A stretch of DNA of 64,000 nt from Citrus sinensis (taxonomy: Eukaryota; Streptophyta; Magnoliopsida; Sapindales; Rutaceae), in NCBI RefSeq assembly GCF_022201045.2, contig NC_068560.1, positions 30,149,501-30,213,500 of the forward strand, in the 5' to 3' direction. How positions within the stretch are numbered: the stretch's first letter is position 1; each line of letters begins with the position of its first letter. Below are positions 13,809-26,402 of the stretch, piece after piece. A program made the position numbers and the translations under genes. Under the pieces are notes generated by a model that had not been told where the DNA came from, made no database searches, and saw only the letters and a list, made by a program, of their open reading frames with translations.

Positions 13809-13901
13809 AGACCTCAACACATCATTTCACGAACTACCTCTAATACTAACATGACAGAAACCCCAATTTTTCCTTGGGATTGTGGTGCCAGAGGCTGAGG
13901 C

Positions 13902-13907
13902 AATAAA
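13902..13907 (+). terminator. Poly(A) signal of the QWRF gene
   Basis: AATAAA lies 94 bases after the stop codon, a usual distance for a plant 3' UTR. Confidence 0.5.
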
Positions 13908-13908
13908 A

Positions 13909-16300
13909 ATACTGAATGGTTACTGTGGCTTTTAAGAGCATTGTGTGTTTCGCTGGTGTCTGTTGGATATGTAAAAGTTAGCTTTCTAACGTCTATTCTG
14001 TATGCACAAGCGGCTGGAGATCTTCATTCAAATGTCAAATTAGAATGTACATTTTCCTTTTCAATAGGCTTGAGGAAAGCATATGTAAATATCACGATGG
14101 AGTTATCAAAGGATCAGTGTGGGTTTTATGCCACCGCTGATCTATTATTATTATTTTTCTTTCTTATAAAGAATATACTGAAATGTGTTAACGTCTAAAG
14201 CATAAATGCTGCTTGTAGTTCCTATTACATCAGTAACTATAATACAAAAATCAACAATTACCTATTTTGTGTCGAGTAATAACAAAATTTTGGTCCATTC
14301 TCTAAAGTACATTGCTCTTCCAGACTTTTTATGTGTCACATCCCCTAAGTTAAGATCAGACTACGGTGCAACTGTGGTACTATGTCACAGTTGCATTCAG
14401 TCGTTGGATGTGCTTGAATTGGTGTGGTCTATTGATATCAAACTACTGGATGTAACTGTGACACGATACTATAATTGCACTACAAATTTTCCCCCTAAGT
14501 TAAGGATGTGTGCAAGGGCTGTCAGGTCACTTTTTCTACTAGATTTCTGCAAGTGTAATTAGCCATGGTAACATGAATTATGGAATGGTGCATCAGCATC
14601 AACGTTGTGTGTATGTAGAAAGGCAAAGAAAGAGAGATGGACCCGCATTAGAGATATTGGATTTCGCTTGCGTGAGAAGAATATGGTACTTATTTTTAGC
14701 CAAGGGTGTCGTGGGATCCACAGCATATGCAGCTAATAGACGCGGCGAGGCGAATGGATCGAACTAAAACTATGCTCTTTCCCTTATCAAGTCGCTGTCC
14801 TGTTCTAGCTTTTGTTTTCGTCTTTTTCTTTTTAATTAAAAATGAAAAGAAAACAGTGTTGATGCCGTGGAACCCACTTCCAATGGAGGAGGACTAGGCT
14901 CCAAGTAGGCTGACGTGCGGCGCACAATTTTTTCGGCTTTGCAAAATCCAGCAATTCTGGGGACCCACTCTCCACCATTAACATTTCTTAGTTCCATACC
15001 AATGGGCCTTTTGGTCCGGTAGGGAAATCCTTACACTTGAAGCATTACCCAAAAATTCTTTAAATAAGATTTTAATATTTATTTAAAAAATCACATTAAT
15101 ATTTAAGATTTCAAAAAATATTTTAATTAAGATTTTTTAAATAAAAGATGATTTTTTTTAATTTGAAAAGTTAATTTCTCTCTCTTTAATTTATATTTTA
15201 TTATTTTTTATTAGAATAGGAAAGAGAAATGTTTTAATTATTATTGACTTTTCTTTTAAAAAAATAATTATTTAATTAAAATAATATTAATTTATTTCTA
15301 TTTAAAGAGTCTTTTAGAGAATAGCATGCTTTTTTCACTCTTTTATTTGCCACATAGATAAATAAATAAATATTTAAAGAGTAAAATTAATAGAGACTTT
15401 TGGAGATGCTCTTACAATATTAAATGTAAGAGTTTGAGTTTTCATAAAAATATTATGGGGATTAATTTTAAATTTTTTAATTATTAAATAATTAAGTGAA
15501 GTTAGTTTATTTATTATGAAATGTGAGTGGAGTGAACATTGTTCGAATATTAGAGATGGTTTAAAAAATCTAAGTAACGCTTTAGAGAAATACATACAGT
15601 TCTCAAATATTAAAAAGAATTTAAAGAATCTGAACAGTATTTCAGAGAAGTATATACCACGAAAAAAATTTCAGTTATATAATCTATTTATAAATATTAA
15701 TTGTAATATCTGATATAATTGTATAACAATTTTTTTTAAAAAAACATTTCTTAGTTACATTCTCTTTACTGCGAGACTGAGACCGCTGTGTCTAAATCGG
15801 CCCACTTCATGTGAAGTTCACTTGCTGCTTTTCTTCGAACCACTTTTCCTTGACTTTCTAAATTATATTTTCTCGTACCGTATTTTAAACTAAAAAATAA
15901 AAGGAGCCTCTAAGTTACAATAATTATAACATACATTTCTCATCTCATGTGAACCACACAAAATTATAAGACCCATAATTTATGTGGTTCACATAAAAAA
16001 TTAGCATTTGCCAAAAATGAATTCTCCATTATATTTTCATAAGAAAGGCGTATCTCTGATGATCGGTCCAATTAATTAACGCAGCTTTTACATTCCAGGT
16101 GAATCGATATCTTGGCCAATAATTATTTTTGACCAATTATTCATCGAGTCGCATTTAATTATCATTGGCATGTATGCGAGCGATCGCCCGTCTCAGTCCC
16201 TTGCACACCTATTTGCTGCCGTTATGGATGAAACGGTGATGCTCTTTAATTAGAATACAAGATGATGAAAATTGTTGATCATCCCAAAGACGTACGGAAG

Positions 16301-16371
<71 letters not shown>

Positions 16372-16497
16372 AAACGAGAAAAAAAGTTGCAATAGTTAGT
16401 TAATTATTGTTCCTCTTTGTTATTCTCCGACTTGTAGTACACTGGCGCCGTTAGTTACGCACGTCGTCGTAACACTTAGAAAAATAAACAAGAAAAA
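13909..16497. other. Intergenic region between the QWRF and LBD genes
   Basis: No gene is supported. It contains a short hairpin at 14372-14395 (GCAACTGTG pairing with CACAGTTGC), a direct repeat CCCCTAAGTTAAG near 14342 and 14492, a very AT-rich stretch at 15050-15760, and a long AT microsatellite at the right end. Confidence 0.6.
16306..16368. repeat. (AT)n microsatellite, 63 bases
   Basis: A pure run of about 31 AT units downstream (3') of the LBD gene. It is likely highly polymorphic. Confidence 0.97.
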
Positions 16498-17164
16498 TCA
16501 AACGAAGAGATTTAAAAGCTTCTTGTCTTGATGATGATCGCCTCCTCTCTTGCTACTCTGAAAATCAGTCGTATCCGAGTAAAACGACATCGCAGGAGAC
16601 CTTCCTCTGCCACGTTTGCCGGTCATTACACCATCAGACGAGGGATTTGACTGAGCGGGCGGCGAACCTTCATCTTTATCAAAATTATTAGGTTTAGGCC
16701 CCGTCCGAGTGGTCGTTGCTGCTGGCGCTGTGGGTCTGATCAGAGTCCCCCCTGACAGCACCGTCTCCACCGCCGCCCGGCACACGTGCCAGTTACCACT
16801 TGACAGTAACCCCACCGCTCCGTCCACGGGGTTCACCGTTCGCCCGCACGCCTCAAACAACAACGACTGAAACAAAGCTGCAACAAAACCGAAACCAAAA
16901 AGGACCAGTTTCTTTCTTTTATTTATTTTTTTTAATTTTTAATTCGTTTGCTTGTTAATCCATTGTCACGTTATACCTACCCGGTCGCTGGTGTTGGGGA
17001 ACGGCGGCGATGAAGGACAAGAGATCGCTGCGGCCGAAGAATTTGGCGAGAAACAGAGTGGCGTTGCCTTGTGCTTCGGGAGTGTCGATCCACTGCAAGC
17101 ACGACCTCAGTATGCACGTCTCGCTGCATCCCTTCCGTAGAACCCTGCACCCGTTGCAGCTCAT
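16498..17164 (-). CDS. Class II LOB-domain transcription factor (LBD37/38/39 group)
   Basis: Two exons on the minus strand, 17164-16981 and 16877-16498, are joined by a GT-AG intron that splits an Ala codon (P-A-LFQSLL), giving about 187 residues. The N-terminus starts [13 protein letters not shown] and shows the LOB zinc-finger spacing CX2CX6CX3C. It continues with [19 protein letters not shown], and exon 2 opens with [16 protein letters not shown], as in class II LBDs. The IDTPEAQGN and FGRSDL segments favour the LBD37/38/39 group, nuclear repressors linked in Arabidopsis to nitrate response and anthocyanin. The protein is shorter than the 240-250 residues I recall for Arabidopsis members, mainly in the C-terminal tail. 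The usual GLLW..GNWHVCQ segment reads [12 protein letters not shown] here. A possible TATA (TTTATAAT on the minus strand) lies near 17347-17354. Confidence 0.92.
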
Positions 17165-17172
17165 CTTTCTTC

Positions 17173-17198
17173 CTCTCTCTCTCTCTCTCTCTCTCTCT
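17173..17198 (-). promoter_or_regulatory. (GA)n tract in the LBD 5' leader
   Basis: A 26-base CT run on the + strand reads as GAGAGA on the transcript strand and ends 8 bases before the start codon. GAGA tracts in plant leaders are bound by BBR/BPC factors. That role here is inference. Confidence 0.6.
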
Positions 17199-17219
17199 GC
17201 TCTTTGAATTTCGGACCAA

Positions 17220-18093
17220 ACCCCTTCTAGTTCTCGCTGCTGTTTGTTTGTTGCAGACAGTACTAGTGAGTACTAGTGGGTGAGTGACGGAGGTGGTTGT
17301 GACTTGTCTTGTTGAATGAAGAAGCTAGATCGACACTCAACAGATATTATAAATTTCGAGTGGATTTCAATTTAAAAAAAAAAAAAAAAAGTAACTGTGG
17401 TTGAGTTAACTAACAACTTAAAACGACTGAGGCGGTTCAGGCTGTACGAATACTATGTGTGTGGGCGTGCATGATCGAGAGAATAAGCGTGAATGATCGA
17501 GAGAATAACTTCCGAACTCTGGGCACGAGCGGCTCCATGTTTCCGCTTCTCTCCTTACTTTAAGCTCAACCGTTGGATTTTCGTACCCTTTTTTTCCGCC
17601 TTTTTAGATTTTTTTTTCCATTGATGCTGACTGTTTATTCCGTTTCCTCCACTCCTTTTTCTAATTTTTGTGCGCTGCTTTATTTTGGTACGACATGAAA
17701 CAGAAATTTTAGTAGTGGTAGTATGACTACGTACGATTTGATCTCTACGATTACTTGGGCAAAATCTGTGACAATTTGATGATAAAAGGCAATGATACAA
17801 AATTTCGTTACATCAATACGTCTTGGTCTTAGGCAAATAATACTAAGATGCTCATTATCTTATCCAATATCCAGCATCGGAAAATTAAAAAAAAAAAAGA
17901 AGAAGAATTCTTTGCAATATTGTTCTTCCGTAGAAAGTCTCTTCTTAATTCTTATTTTGGGTACATTTTAATAGCCGGGTCAAGCTGGTTAGAACTAATA
18001 AAATAAGGGGTTAGATCATTATTTATTTAGCATATATTTAAATCTTTGAAAGGAATAATTTGTTTTTGTGTTAAGAAAATGAAACATTATAGT
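17220..18093. other. Promoter side and spacer upstream of the LBD gene
   Basis: This holds the presumed promoter of the minus-strand LBD gene, poly-A tracts, and AT-rich spacer. No coding sequence is recognised. Confidence 0.5.
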
Positions 18094-18311
18094 TAAGAGT
18101 GAGCAAAAAAAATTGATTAATCAAAAACTAAACCAAACCGAATTGAACGGTTCAGTTTAATTTTTATGCAGTTTTTTTGTTTTCAAAAAACCGAATTAAT
18201 AATATAATAAAACCAATCAGTTCGATTTTTGATTTTTTTTAAAAAAATTAAAAAACCGAACCGAATATAAAAAAAAAACCGAATGTGAAAATAAACAAAC
18301 CTAGAGTTTAA

Positions 18312-18876
18312 GGTGGCGTTTATTTTTTTATCTAAAATCTGAATAGACTTGAATTAATCTGAATTCTGAATAGATCTAAATATTTGAATTTGAATAATAT
18401 GTTTGTTTTTTTGTCTGAATCTTAAAAAATAAGTATTAAATTATTATTTTTTCAACTTAAAAAGCTGAAAATATATACTTTTATATTTGTATCCTTATTA
18501 AATTTGAATGTCAAATAAATAATAAATTAAATACTATAATATTTTAATATTTATAAGTAAAACTATATTTAAGTGAATACATAATTATTTTAGAATTTTA
18601 ATAATAGGGAAATTTTTATGTGAGGTAAATATCTATGGGTGAGTTTTGAGATAGACATGAAAAATAAATTATAAAGTAGGAATATTTTTTACATTAACAA
18701 GTAATTGACTTAATTCACATTTCTCTATTAAGTAAAAAACCAAAAAAATTGACTTATTTTATTAAGTCAAAATTATCTAAAAAGTCTCATTAAATTATAA
18801 AAACAAACACCTCTAATTAACTTAATTAATTAAATTAAGCCACTTTAAGTCATTAAGTTAAAAAACAAACTACACC
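18312..18876. mobile_element. PIF/Harbinger (Tourist-like) MITE, older copy
   Basis: This is an inverted copy of the element at 27727-28346. The left end is GGTGGCGTTTATTTTTT and the right end is a degenerate inverse (GGTGTAGTTTGTTTTTT), matching at 14 of 17 positions. Internal similarity runs throughout, including AAGCTGAAAATATATACTTT and AATTTGAATGTCAAATAAAT, in opposite orientation to the other copy. The flanking triplets are TAA and TGT, so the duplication has decayed. Confidence 0.8.
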
Positions 18877-18904
18877 TGTCTAACACTTCTTCAGTTCTTC
18901 TGTT

Positions 18905-19140
18905 CTTCCAAAAACCAAACTCGTGAGTCGTGACCTTCAGGCTTCAGCCGCAGCAATCTCGTCGTCGCTGCTCGTCGCCGCCGCCGCAATCTCGTCGTCG
19001 CCACTGCTCGTCAGTCGTCACCGGCTCACCGCTGCTCGTCCTTCACGGAATCACGAATCTGATTTGCCGCCGCTGCTCGTCGCCGAGTCTCCGCTGCCGC
19101 TACCACCTGCTGCAGCCGCTGTCATCTGCCGTGTGAAGAT
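18905..19140. other. GC-rich CTCGTCG-repeat island
   Basis: This is a sharply GC-rich patch in AT-rich DNA, with repeated CTCGTCGCCG-like words. It is open in two frames giving Ala/Ser/Pro-rich peptides without any known domain. It sits inside the decayed hAT-like element, so it may be captured host exon or leader sequence. Confidence 0.45.
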
Positions 19141-20688
19141 TGGTATTTGTTTTCTGGAAAAATGATAACTAATCATTATTGATTGTTCTGCAAAAATAGA
19201 CAGTACTGGTTGTTCTGGAAATTTCATCTAAATGATAACTAATCATTGTTTTTCTTCATTAATTAAATTGCTGCAAAAATGAAAAAAAACAGTTGGAACT
19301 ATGAATTGGTCTTTGCCTTTTCTGCCTTTTGTGTACTTTTCTTTTTACTCTTCCCCTGCCCGCCTCTCAACTTTCGATGTGGGGTTCTAATGTTCTTGCA
19401 TGTAGTATGTACCACCGTCCAACATAAATTGCTGCTATGAATTTATACGCAACGGATCATCAACATAAATTTTATCCTTATGCTACACTGTGCAGAAGAA
19501 GTTGTATCAGCATCTCCTGTAATGCACATGTGGTCGTCACCATCTTCTTATCGAGATTCATGCTCATAGATAGAATAAATGCACATAAAAAAGAAGCAGG
19601 GACGGATGTTATTGCACCACATATAGTACTTTTAATTTCAAATAACAAATGGTTCTAGTTTAATCTTATATCTTTAGAAATCATAGAGAAAAATTAAATA
19701 AAATAATATGTAGTGTATGACAAAGTTAGCTGCTATATAAATATTTGTTACATTTATTCAACTCTGCTTCCCTTCTTATCAACCTTATGATTGATCGTAA
19801 GGTGATGAAATCAAATAACCCAATGATGATGAAAGATCCCTTCACCAGACAAATTCAATATACAAATGCAGAAACCAATTCATGGTTGATGCTCAATTCA
19901 ACACCATTATTGATTTAAGGTTTTAAATTTAAAAAAAAATACAAAATAGGTCCAATAGACCTATAACCGAAATAATCGAATCAAATTATTTCGATTAATT
20001 ATGATTTTAAAATAATCGTAATTGAACGATTGTAAAAAATTTAATAAAAAACCGAACCAAACCGAACCGAACCCACCCCTAATTGCAGCAGACTTTTAAC
20101 TATTTCCAAATATAATCCATAACCACCCACCAACGCTTATCCACATAATTAAAATTAAGTATTCCCATGAATTAAAAACAGCAAATGGAATTGGGCAGCT
20201 CATGCTCATGTGACGTGATCGCGCTCGCGCGTGACCCGCTACAAAAGAAAGTTGACTTAACTGATGATGTATGGCAGTCGCCGATGCACAATACATAATT
20301 ACGTGTATCAACGAAATTAGGAATACGAATTTGCTCATTTGTTTATTTATTGATTTTCTCTGTAGTGATGACCGATCACGAGGCATCATGTCTCGCGTTG
20401 ACAAAATAGCTATGCACTATTACATCATGTATGTATGTACATGCTGCCACTGAAAGCTGGATTGAAGAAAGTGTTAATTAATCATTACATTTAAGAACTT
20501 AGAAAAGGTGAATGGCAAAATGTGCGGAACCGGTTTCAAGTCTCTAGTCCCTTTGAGTGCATGCTAACATGGCATCTCTTTTATTTTATGATCATAGGAA
20601 CCAAAAGTCCAAGGGATAAAAATAATAATACTGAAAATTTGAAATTCTTCTTGTACTTATCAAGATCCTCCTTATATAGGAGGTTGCT

Positions 20689-20709
20689 ATGTTACAGAAT
20701 CTGTAACAT
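20689..20709. repeat. Palindrome, copy 1 of TTACAGAATCTGTAA
   Basis: A 21-base near-perfect palindrome beginning ATGTTACAG. The 15-base core TTACAGAATCTGTAA recurs 111 bases downstream. Confidence 0.85.
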
Positions 20710-20776
20710 ACACAGCCAAGGAGAAGTGCACATGTGTCCTGGGAAGAGAGAGTAAACATCCAAATGCATCCAATTA

Positions 20777-20830
20777 GGAGCTGGCTAAGCTGGATCTGTA
20801 AGTTACAGAATCTGTAACTTAGCCAGCTCC
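20777..20830. repeat. Nested inverted repeat with palindrome copy 2
   Basis: An outer stem GGAGCTGGCTAAG (20777-20789) pairs perfectly with CTTAGCCAGCTCC (20818-20830). The loop contains the palindrome AGTTACAGAATCTGTAACT (20801-20819). This is either the terminal structure of a small element or a strong hairpin. Confidence 0.85.
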
Positions 20831-21132
20831 CCTCCCATATATATGCAATTAGTATAACACCAATGTGCTCTGGGCATTAGCATGGCCCAATAACTTGAGT
20901 TAGAAGAAGGATTGATGAAGCGAATACTAATTAATGGGCAAGGGCCATGGGCTTATCCATATTTATTTTCCTTCGAAGATTAGAAATTGTAAACAACTAA
21001 GAGGAGTTTGATGAGATATAAGAGTGGAGCTTGAATAGCTCTACTCTTATAAATCAATTAAGTCGAGATAGGGGATATGTTGGGCTTGCACTGGATATAG
21101 TGCATAGCCTGCTGGCCTCATTACTTAATAGT

Positions 21133-21730
21133 ATGGTGTGTTTACTTGTGAGTTTGAGAAACGAGAATGAAAAAATGTGAATGAAACTTATATTTATTTG
21201 ATAAAATGTAATTTGAGAATGAGAATAAAATGTGTGAGTCCCACATAATTTGGGAATAAGGAATGGAAATCTCATTCCATGGGGGGTTAGGAATGAAAAT
21301 GTGGGAATGTGAATGAAACATAAATTTACTTTTTTATCCTTCTAATTTTTTCATATTTCTTAAATTACCTTTGTTCAAATCACAAAAATTTTTATTATTT
21401 TAAATGTCATTAATAATAATAATTATTATTAAATTTTATTAACTTTACTATTATTATTATTATTTTCATTAATATTATCATTATTAACAATAAAAATAAT
21501 GATAAAAAATAATAATTAATAATAACTAAAATAATAAAGTTAATAAATTTTAATTTTAATAATAACAATAATAATAAATGTTAATAATGATAATATTAAT
21601 AAAAATAGTAATAACAATAATTAATAATAAATAAAATAATAATTTAATAATAATAAATTTTAATAACGATAATATTAATAAAATTAATATTAACAATAAT
21701 TAATAGTAACTAAAATAACAAACCGGTTCT
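21133..21730. repeat. AT-rich MITE-like element, second family copy
   Basis: It contains repeated GGAATGAAAATG and GAATGTGAATGAAAC words, followed by several hundred bases of AAT/ATT-rich core, like the element at 1500-1970. The ends are not defined. Confidence 0.35.
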
Positions 21731-22062
21731 GAAGGTTGATTCATTTTGATTTTTTGTTCTTTTTTGGGTTTGATTCGATTTTTTTTAATAAATATCTACG
21801 TATAAAAATTCGAACTCAACCGAAATTTTTTATCCGATTCTCAATTCAAATTCTCAAAATTGAAATTGAACCGAAAAAATCCCTCAATATTTTTTATATT
21901 AAAATGGTGCCATGTAGCATCATTTAATGGACGTAAGAAAATAAAATAATAAAAATCTCAGTTTCATTCCAGTTGTTAATGAGTTTTTAAAAGACAATAC
22001 CGAACTGAATTGAATTTTTCAATTTAGTCCGATACCGAACCAAACTAACATATTTCCCACCT
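21720..22062. repeat. CCGAACC-rich hAT-like remnant
   Basis: It opens with AACCGGTTCTGAAGGTTG and closes with ATACCGAACCAAACTAAC followed by CCCACCTCGA. The composition is like the ends of the elements at 10435 and 18094. Termini and a target-site duplication were not found. Confidence 0.35.
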
Positions 22063-23796
22063 CGACCTGAGGTTTTCTTGAGTGCATATATTCTTTTTTT
22101 AAACTCTCTTTTGTCTAATATTTATTGTTATACAACAATCGGAAATCTACTAGTATAATTAGAAATATATTTGGACTATCCTAAATAGTAATATCTACTT
22201 AAAACATGTTAGTAGGGGGTAATTTACACCCACCCAAATTATATAAATAAAAGATGAATGATAAATTCGTAAAAAGAGATTTAATCATTACTCTTAACAT
22301 TATTGAGGGCAATTGGTCATCACTCGGCCTGGTTGAGTAGCCAATTACTCTTAGACATTGTATGTAATAATTTTTTGTTTTACTGTTTGTGTTACTGTAT
22401 CTTTGATCATTTTTAGATATGAGCTTAATTTGGGGGGTGGTCTAATTTTTATGGATTTAATTGGGGAAGGAGCAAGAGTAACCCTGAAAAGTGAAAACCA
22501 TAAGCAACGGACTGTTTTAAGGTGACCCTCTGTACACAATAACGACATCAAAATTAGCGTCAAAACGCACAGATAAGAGAGGAAAATTTCTCAATGTTTC
22601 GTGTTCCTCTAATTTCACCAAAATTTTAACATAAATGACAAACTCGAATAACACCATGCCAGCAAGCAAATCCAATCTCCGAACTAGTTGCCTTCCAATT
22701 TGTTTATTTATTTATTCATATTAAACAAATTCCACCGTGCGCTCTGGTAGTCCAAGCACAAACTGACACTTGGCATTTCCACAGCCCTCAAAACTTGCAC
22801 TTGGCATTTCCACAACTCTCAATGACCTCGAGCTTCATTTGTGGTATGCGTAGCAGGGGCATGGCAGTCTTTTTATTTTATTTTTTGGGCCATCTCTTTT
22901 TATGAGAATAATACTCCGGCATCTTGAGTGGTAGCAAAAGAAGACACATGTCATCCACTTGGTCTGATTTCATCCAATGCGGGGAACAAGACTTCTACAT
23001 ACTCCACCAGCTCAACATCAATGGGGATCGTCATCGGCCCAATGCAGTGGTCCAGCCCCACAAATTCTTATTTTAAAAGTCTTATTAAATATTAATAATT
23101 AATAAACCATTTTTTTCTGTGCTGCTACTTGCACGTGGAAGAGAAATGAGCATATTCGTTAATGCCGGAAAAACCCAAATAATATATATTATTATTCTTT
23201 TGCGTTTGGTTTTATTACATTGAATCTAGTGAACGATTAACTGTGCATAACTTGACTTCATTAATGTAATCAGCATCAAACCCTTTTTATACAATGAGCA
23301 AAGAAATTGAGAAAACGAAAAAGGAGTTGTGATGGGAAACTTTACTAGTTATCTACCGCAACTAGTGACGCTTTAAATATATAAGCCTTTTTTTTTTAAA
23401 TACGAAGATGTTAAATCGATTTAATAAAATTAATTTTCATTACAATATAAAATCATATGCTTTAATATCACTAAAAAATAATTTTATTATACAGCACGAC
23501 TTAAAAATGTATCCATATAAAAATAAATAATAGCGTGCATACTAAATAAGTTAACATTCTCATTTTTTTGTGCGAACACACCATTAAATTTCCCTATATG
23601 ACTGCATGTTCTCCTTTCTCCTCCTCCTGGAATTGTTGGCATACTTTGTAAGGATGCGTATGGGATTGCACACTCCCGATTAGTGTTGCCTTAGCTCCCT
23701 GAGAGCCCATTCTAATCAAAAAAAAAAAAATGACTTTATATTAATTACATGATTTAATAATATATTTGCATAAAAAAAAAAGAGCTCTCACACTAC

Positions 23797-23836
23797 GTAT
23801 GTATGTATGTGTGTGTATATGTATGTATGTATGTAT
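23797..23836. repeat. (GTAT)n microsatellite
   Basis: About ten GTAT/GTGT units in spacer DNA. Confidence 0.9.
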
Positions 23837-26402
23837 CCAAAGTAAATGTTTGACTTCACACCTTCCGATCCGTTTTTTCCTCGCCTACCAAACTAGAACG
23901 CCGTCCTCTTGATAAGGCTTACCGTACGGTCAAATGATGCAAAGAACTTGTTACAAAGAGAGAAGCTTCGAGTATGAAGAAGAAGGGTTGTTTGGCAGCA
24001 TACTAACCAATTTCATTAGACGCCACATGCAAATTCAACCTCTTGTTGAAAAAAATCAAACCGTGGAAATAAGATGCTAAATTTGTTAATATTGACTTGG
24101 GGTATCCTAATTAATGCAGGTCATGCTATCGTCATCCTTATGATCCACCCACAGACCCACTTAATTACTTGAGTCAGTCTGCCGACCTGTCCTTAATCAT
24201 TGAGTTTTATTTAATTAACTAATAAAACTCTGGGGGCTTGGGTGGGCCACGTTTGGAAATCCTACGTGCTATCATTTCTCTATAATATGAATAAAAAAGA
24301 CGACTGCGACTAAAATTCTCATTTGAATTTTTCCTAATTATATGAAAATAATTAAATTAATCGTACGTTACTATTAATACATATATTATACAAGATCTCT
24401 CTAACTTCACGAGAGTTGAGATCAGCTTAGGGCTACCCTGAAAAGCTCGTAGGGAGATTGGAGTACTTAGCTGCTTGAGTGCTGAGGGGTTAATGCCTTA
24501 ATGGTATTCATATGAATGACTGGAGAGAGAATTCTGGAGTTAGAGAGTTGAATGAAACCTGATATGGAAGCTTCCAGTGACCTCCTCTGAATAAGAATTT
24601 GACAGGAAACATTGCTGACACTTCTCAATGGGCGACTCGACTCTTTCCAATTCCAGTTCAACGCGGTTGTTGTGCTCCAATTGGTGTTCTGTTGAGACTT
24701 CACTGTTGTCACTGGCTATGGTAGTTGACTTTGGTTATTCTCTAAAATTATCTTTCATCATTATTTGCTGTAATAACCATCGAGATCTATCTAGTTAATA
24801 CTAGATTAACATGAAGTCTATCTAGTTAATACTATATTATTAACATAACGTTTATCTCGTTCATTATTTTTAATTTGGACGAGATCGATAACAGTCAAAA
24901 CACCAGACCAGTCCCGCACGCAATTCTTCTTCAATTTTGTTTCGTATATTATGAGGCTTTAACCTAGGGAAAGAAAGGGTCTTTGGTCTCATGGGCACCG
25001 CTGGTTTGCGCCAGCCCAATTTGTTAAGTATAGCCTAATTCTTTCCCCGTCATCTTATTTCTTAGCTGTATGTACAAACAAACGGAAATTGCGCCAGATC
25101 CCCACAGAAAGGAGCATTGAACTTAATTAAAAAGCTTAATTTGTTCAGTTCCATTCCATCATCCAATTCTTTATCAGTCGTGCAATACGCGTTTTAGGAG
25201 ACTTTGTGGGAGCAATGCGAATGTGAAAGCTCACCCGAAGGTGTTTGAGCATAAAAGCAATGCGGTGACACTTGACAATATTATTGAACGTAACTAATTG
25301 AAAAGTTCAACTTTCTCTCACCCGCATACAAGTTACATTATGCTTGTGATTCCACATACCAAATTCAAGGAAGTTGCGTGGATGAAATCATGTCAACACT
25401 GGGCACATGTAACGTGAGGACACAAAGGCAGAACAAAAACCTTTCTAGCTTTTTAATGCAAAACGCTACCTGTACATGTCGTGGGCAAATAATAGTATGA
25501 CACTCGAGAATCAAAATTGAAGAGTCGGCATCCATAACAAGAAAAGAAAGAAGAGAGAGAGGGAGCCGGTGAAAAAAAAATACATTGAAGGGGAATTGGC
25601 ATAAGTAAGGACACTTGTCATCCTAATCACCTCCACACGTAAACCGCGTGCGAAAATATCCCCAAGGCCGAAGCTGATCTTCTTATCCGCACTACCACAC
25701 CAAACATCCCCTATCATCAAGCCATCCTCATCCAACCTCATTAATATAATTAAATTTAGTTCTAACAATTAATCAATAATAATAATTAATAGTAATAATT
25801 AATATTGTTAAGCAATTGACAGAATAATTGCACATGAGCGTGAGCTCGAAGCTCATGCATTGGATGGAGTATGTGCGTGTGTTGCATTGCTGATCTAACA
25901 GTTGAGCGAAAAAAACCGTCTCTCTCAAGTATCAAAGGTGTTTTGTCGTGGTTCATGCTTAAAGTAAGTGGCTTTAACCCAAGTCTCAACAAACTCTGCC
26001 GCGCCGCTCACGCGGTTCAGTTGTGCTGAGCTCTACATCATGTCCTGCCCATTTTTACTTGTTGCGCATGTACGCAAGTACCCTAAAGTTGACGCGGCGC
26101 ATTTTAGAATAATTCAACAACTGTAATTACAATTCCAAAAATTTTAAAAAACAAATTGTAATTAAACCCATTAATAAATAATTTGCGTTTTTCTTAATTA
26201 ATTAAAGTCGAAAAAAATTAATTGAATAAATCACAATCACGAAGTCACAGCTGAGCAACTGTGAGAATCTCAAATGCTTATGTACACAAAAAAATTAGTC
26301 ACTGACGCAAGTAACAGTAAAGAAATACACGAAATATATTTGCCTAAACTTAACATCCTTAAAAGTAGCCCAAAAACAAAAAAAAAGTGGCAATTAAGTA
26401 AA

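Larger units (their letters stand above)
18094..20081. mobile_element. Decayed hAT-like non-autonomous element with nested insertion
   Basis: The left end reads TAAGAGTGAGCAAAA and the right end is the inverse of TAGGGGTGGGTTCGG. Both subterminal regions are dense in CCGAACC/GGTTCGG words. The flanking 8-mers are ATTATAGT (left) and ATTGCAGC (right). They agree at five positions, and the three differences are all transitions, as expected for an aged duplication. No transposase frame is visible. A PIF/Harbinger MITE lies inside at 18312-18876, followed by a GC-rich island. Boundaries are less certain than for the element at 10435. Confidence 0.5.
20082..26402. other. Intergenic repeat-rich region upstream of ZAT10's 3' end
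   Basis: No gene is supported over about 6.3 kb. It holds palindromic repeats (20689-20830), AT-rich MITE-like sequence (21133-22062), a near-tandem repeat at 22767-22822, a GTAT microsatellite and several poly-A tracts. Open frames at 24467-24712 and 25511-25992 (minus) have no recognisable domain. Confidence 0.55.

Noticed and set aside
14206..14562. Open frame of 118 codons on the + strand
   Set aside because: No known domain, unusual composition, and it covers hairpin and repeat sequence. It is probably noncoding.
18923..19165. Ala/Ser/Pro-rich open frame in a GC-rich island
   Set aside because: Two overlapping frames are open because of the base composition, and it lies in a decayed element. 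No protein evidence.
25511..25992. Minus frames and GATAAG/CTTATC-like motifs near 25690
   Set aside because: The motifs resemble light-response boxes, but no gene follows within the spacer.
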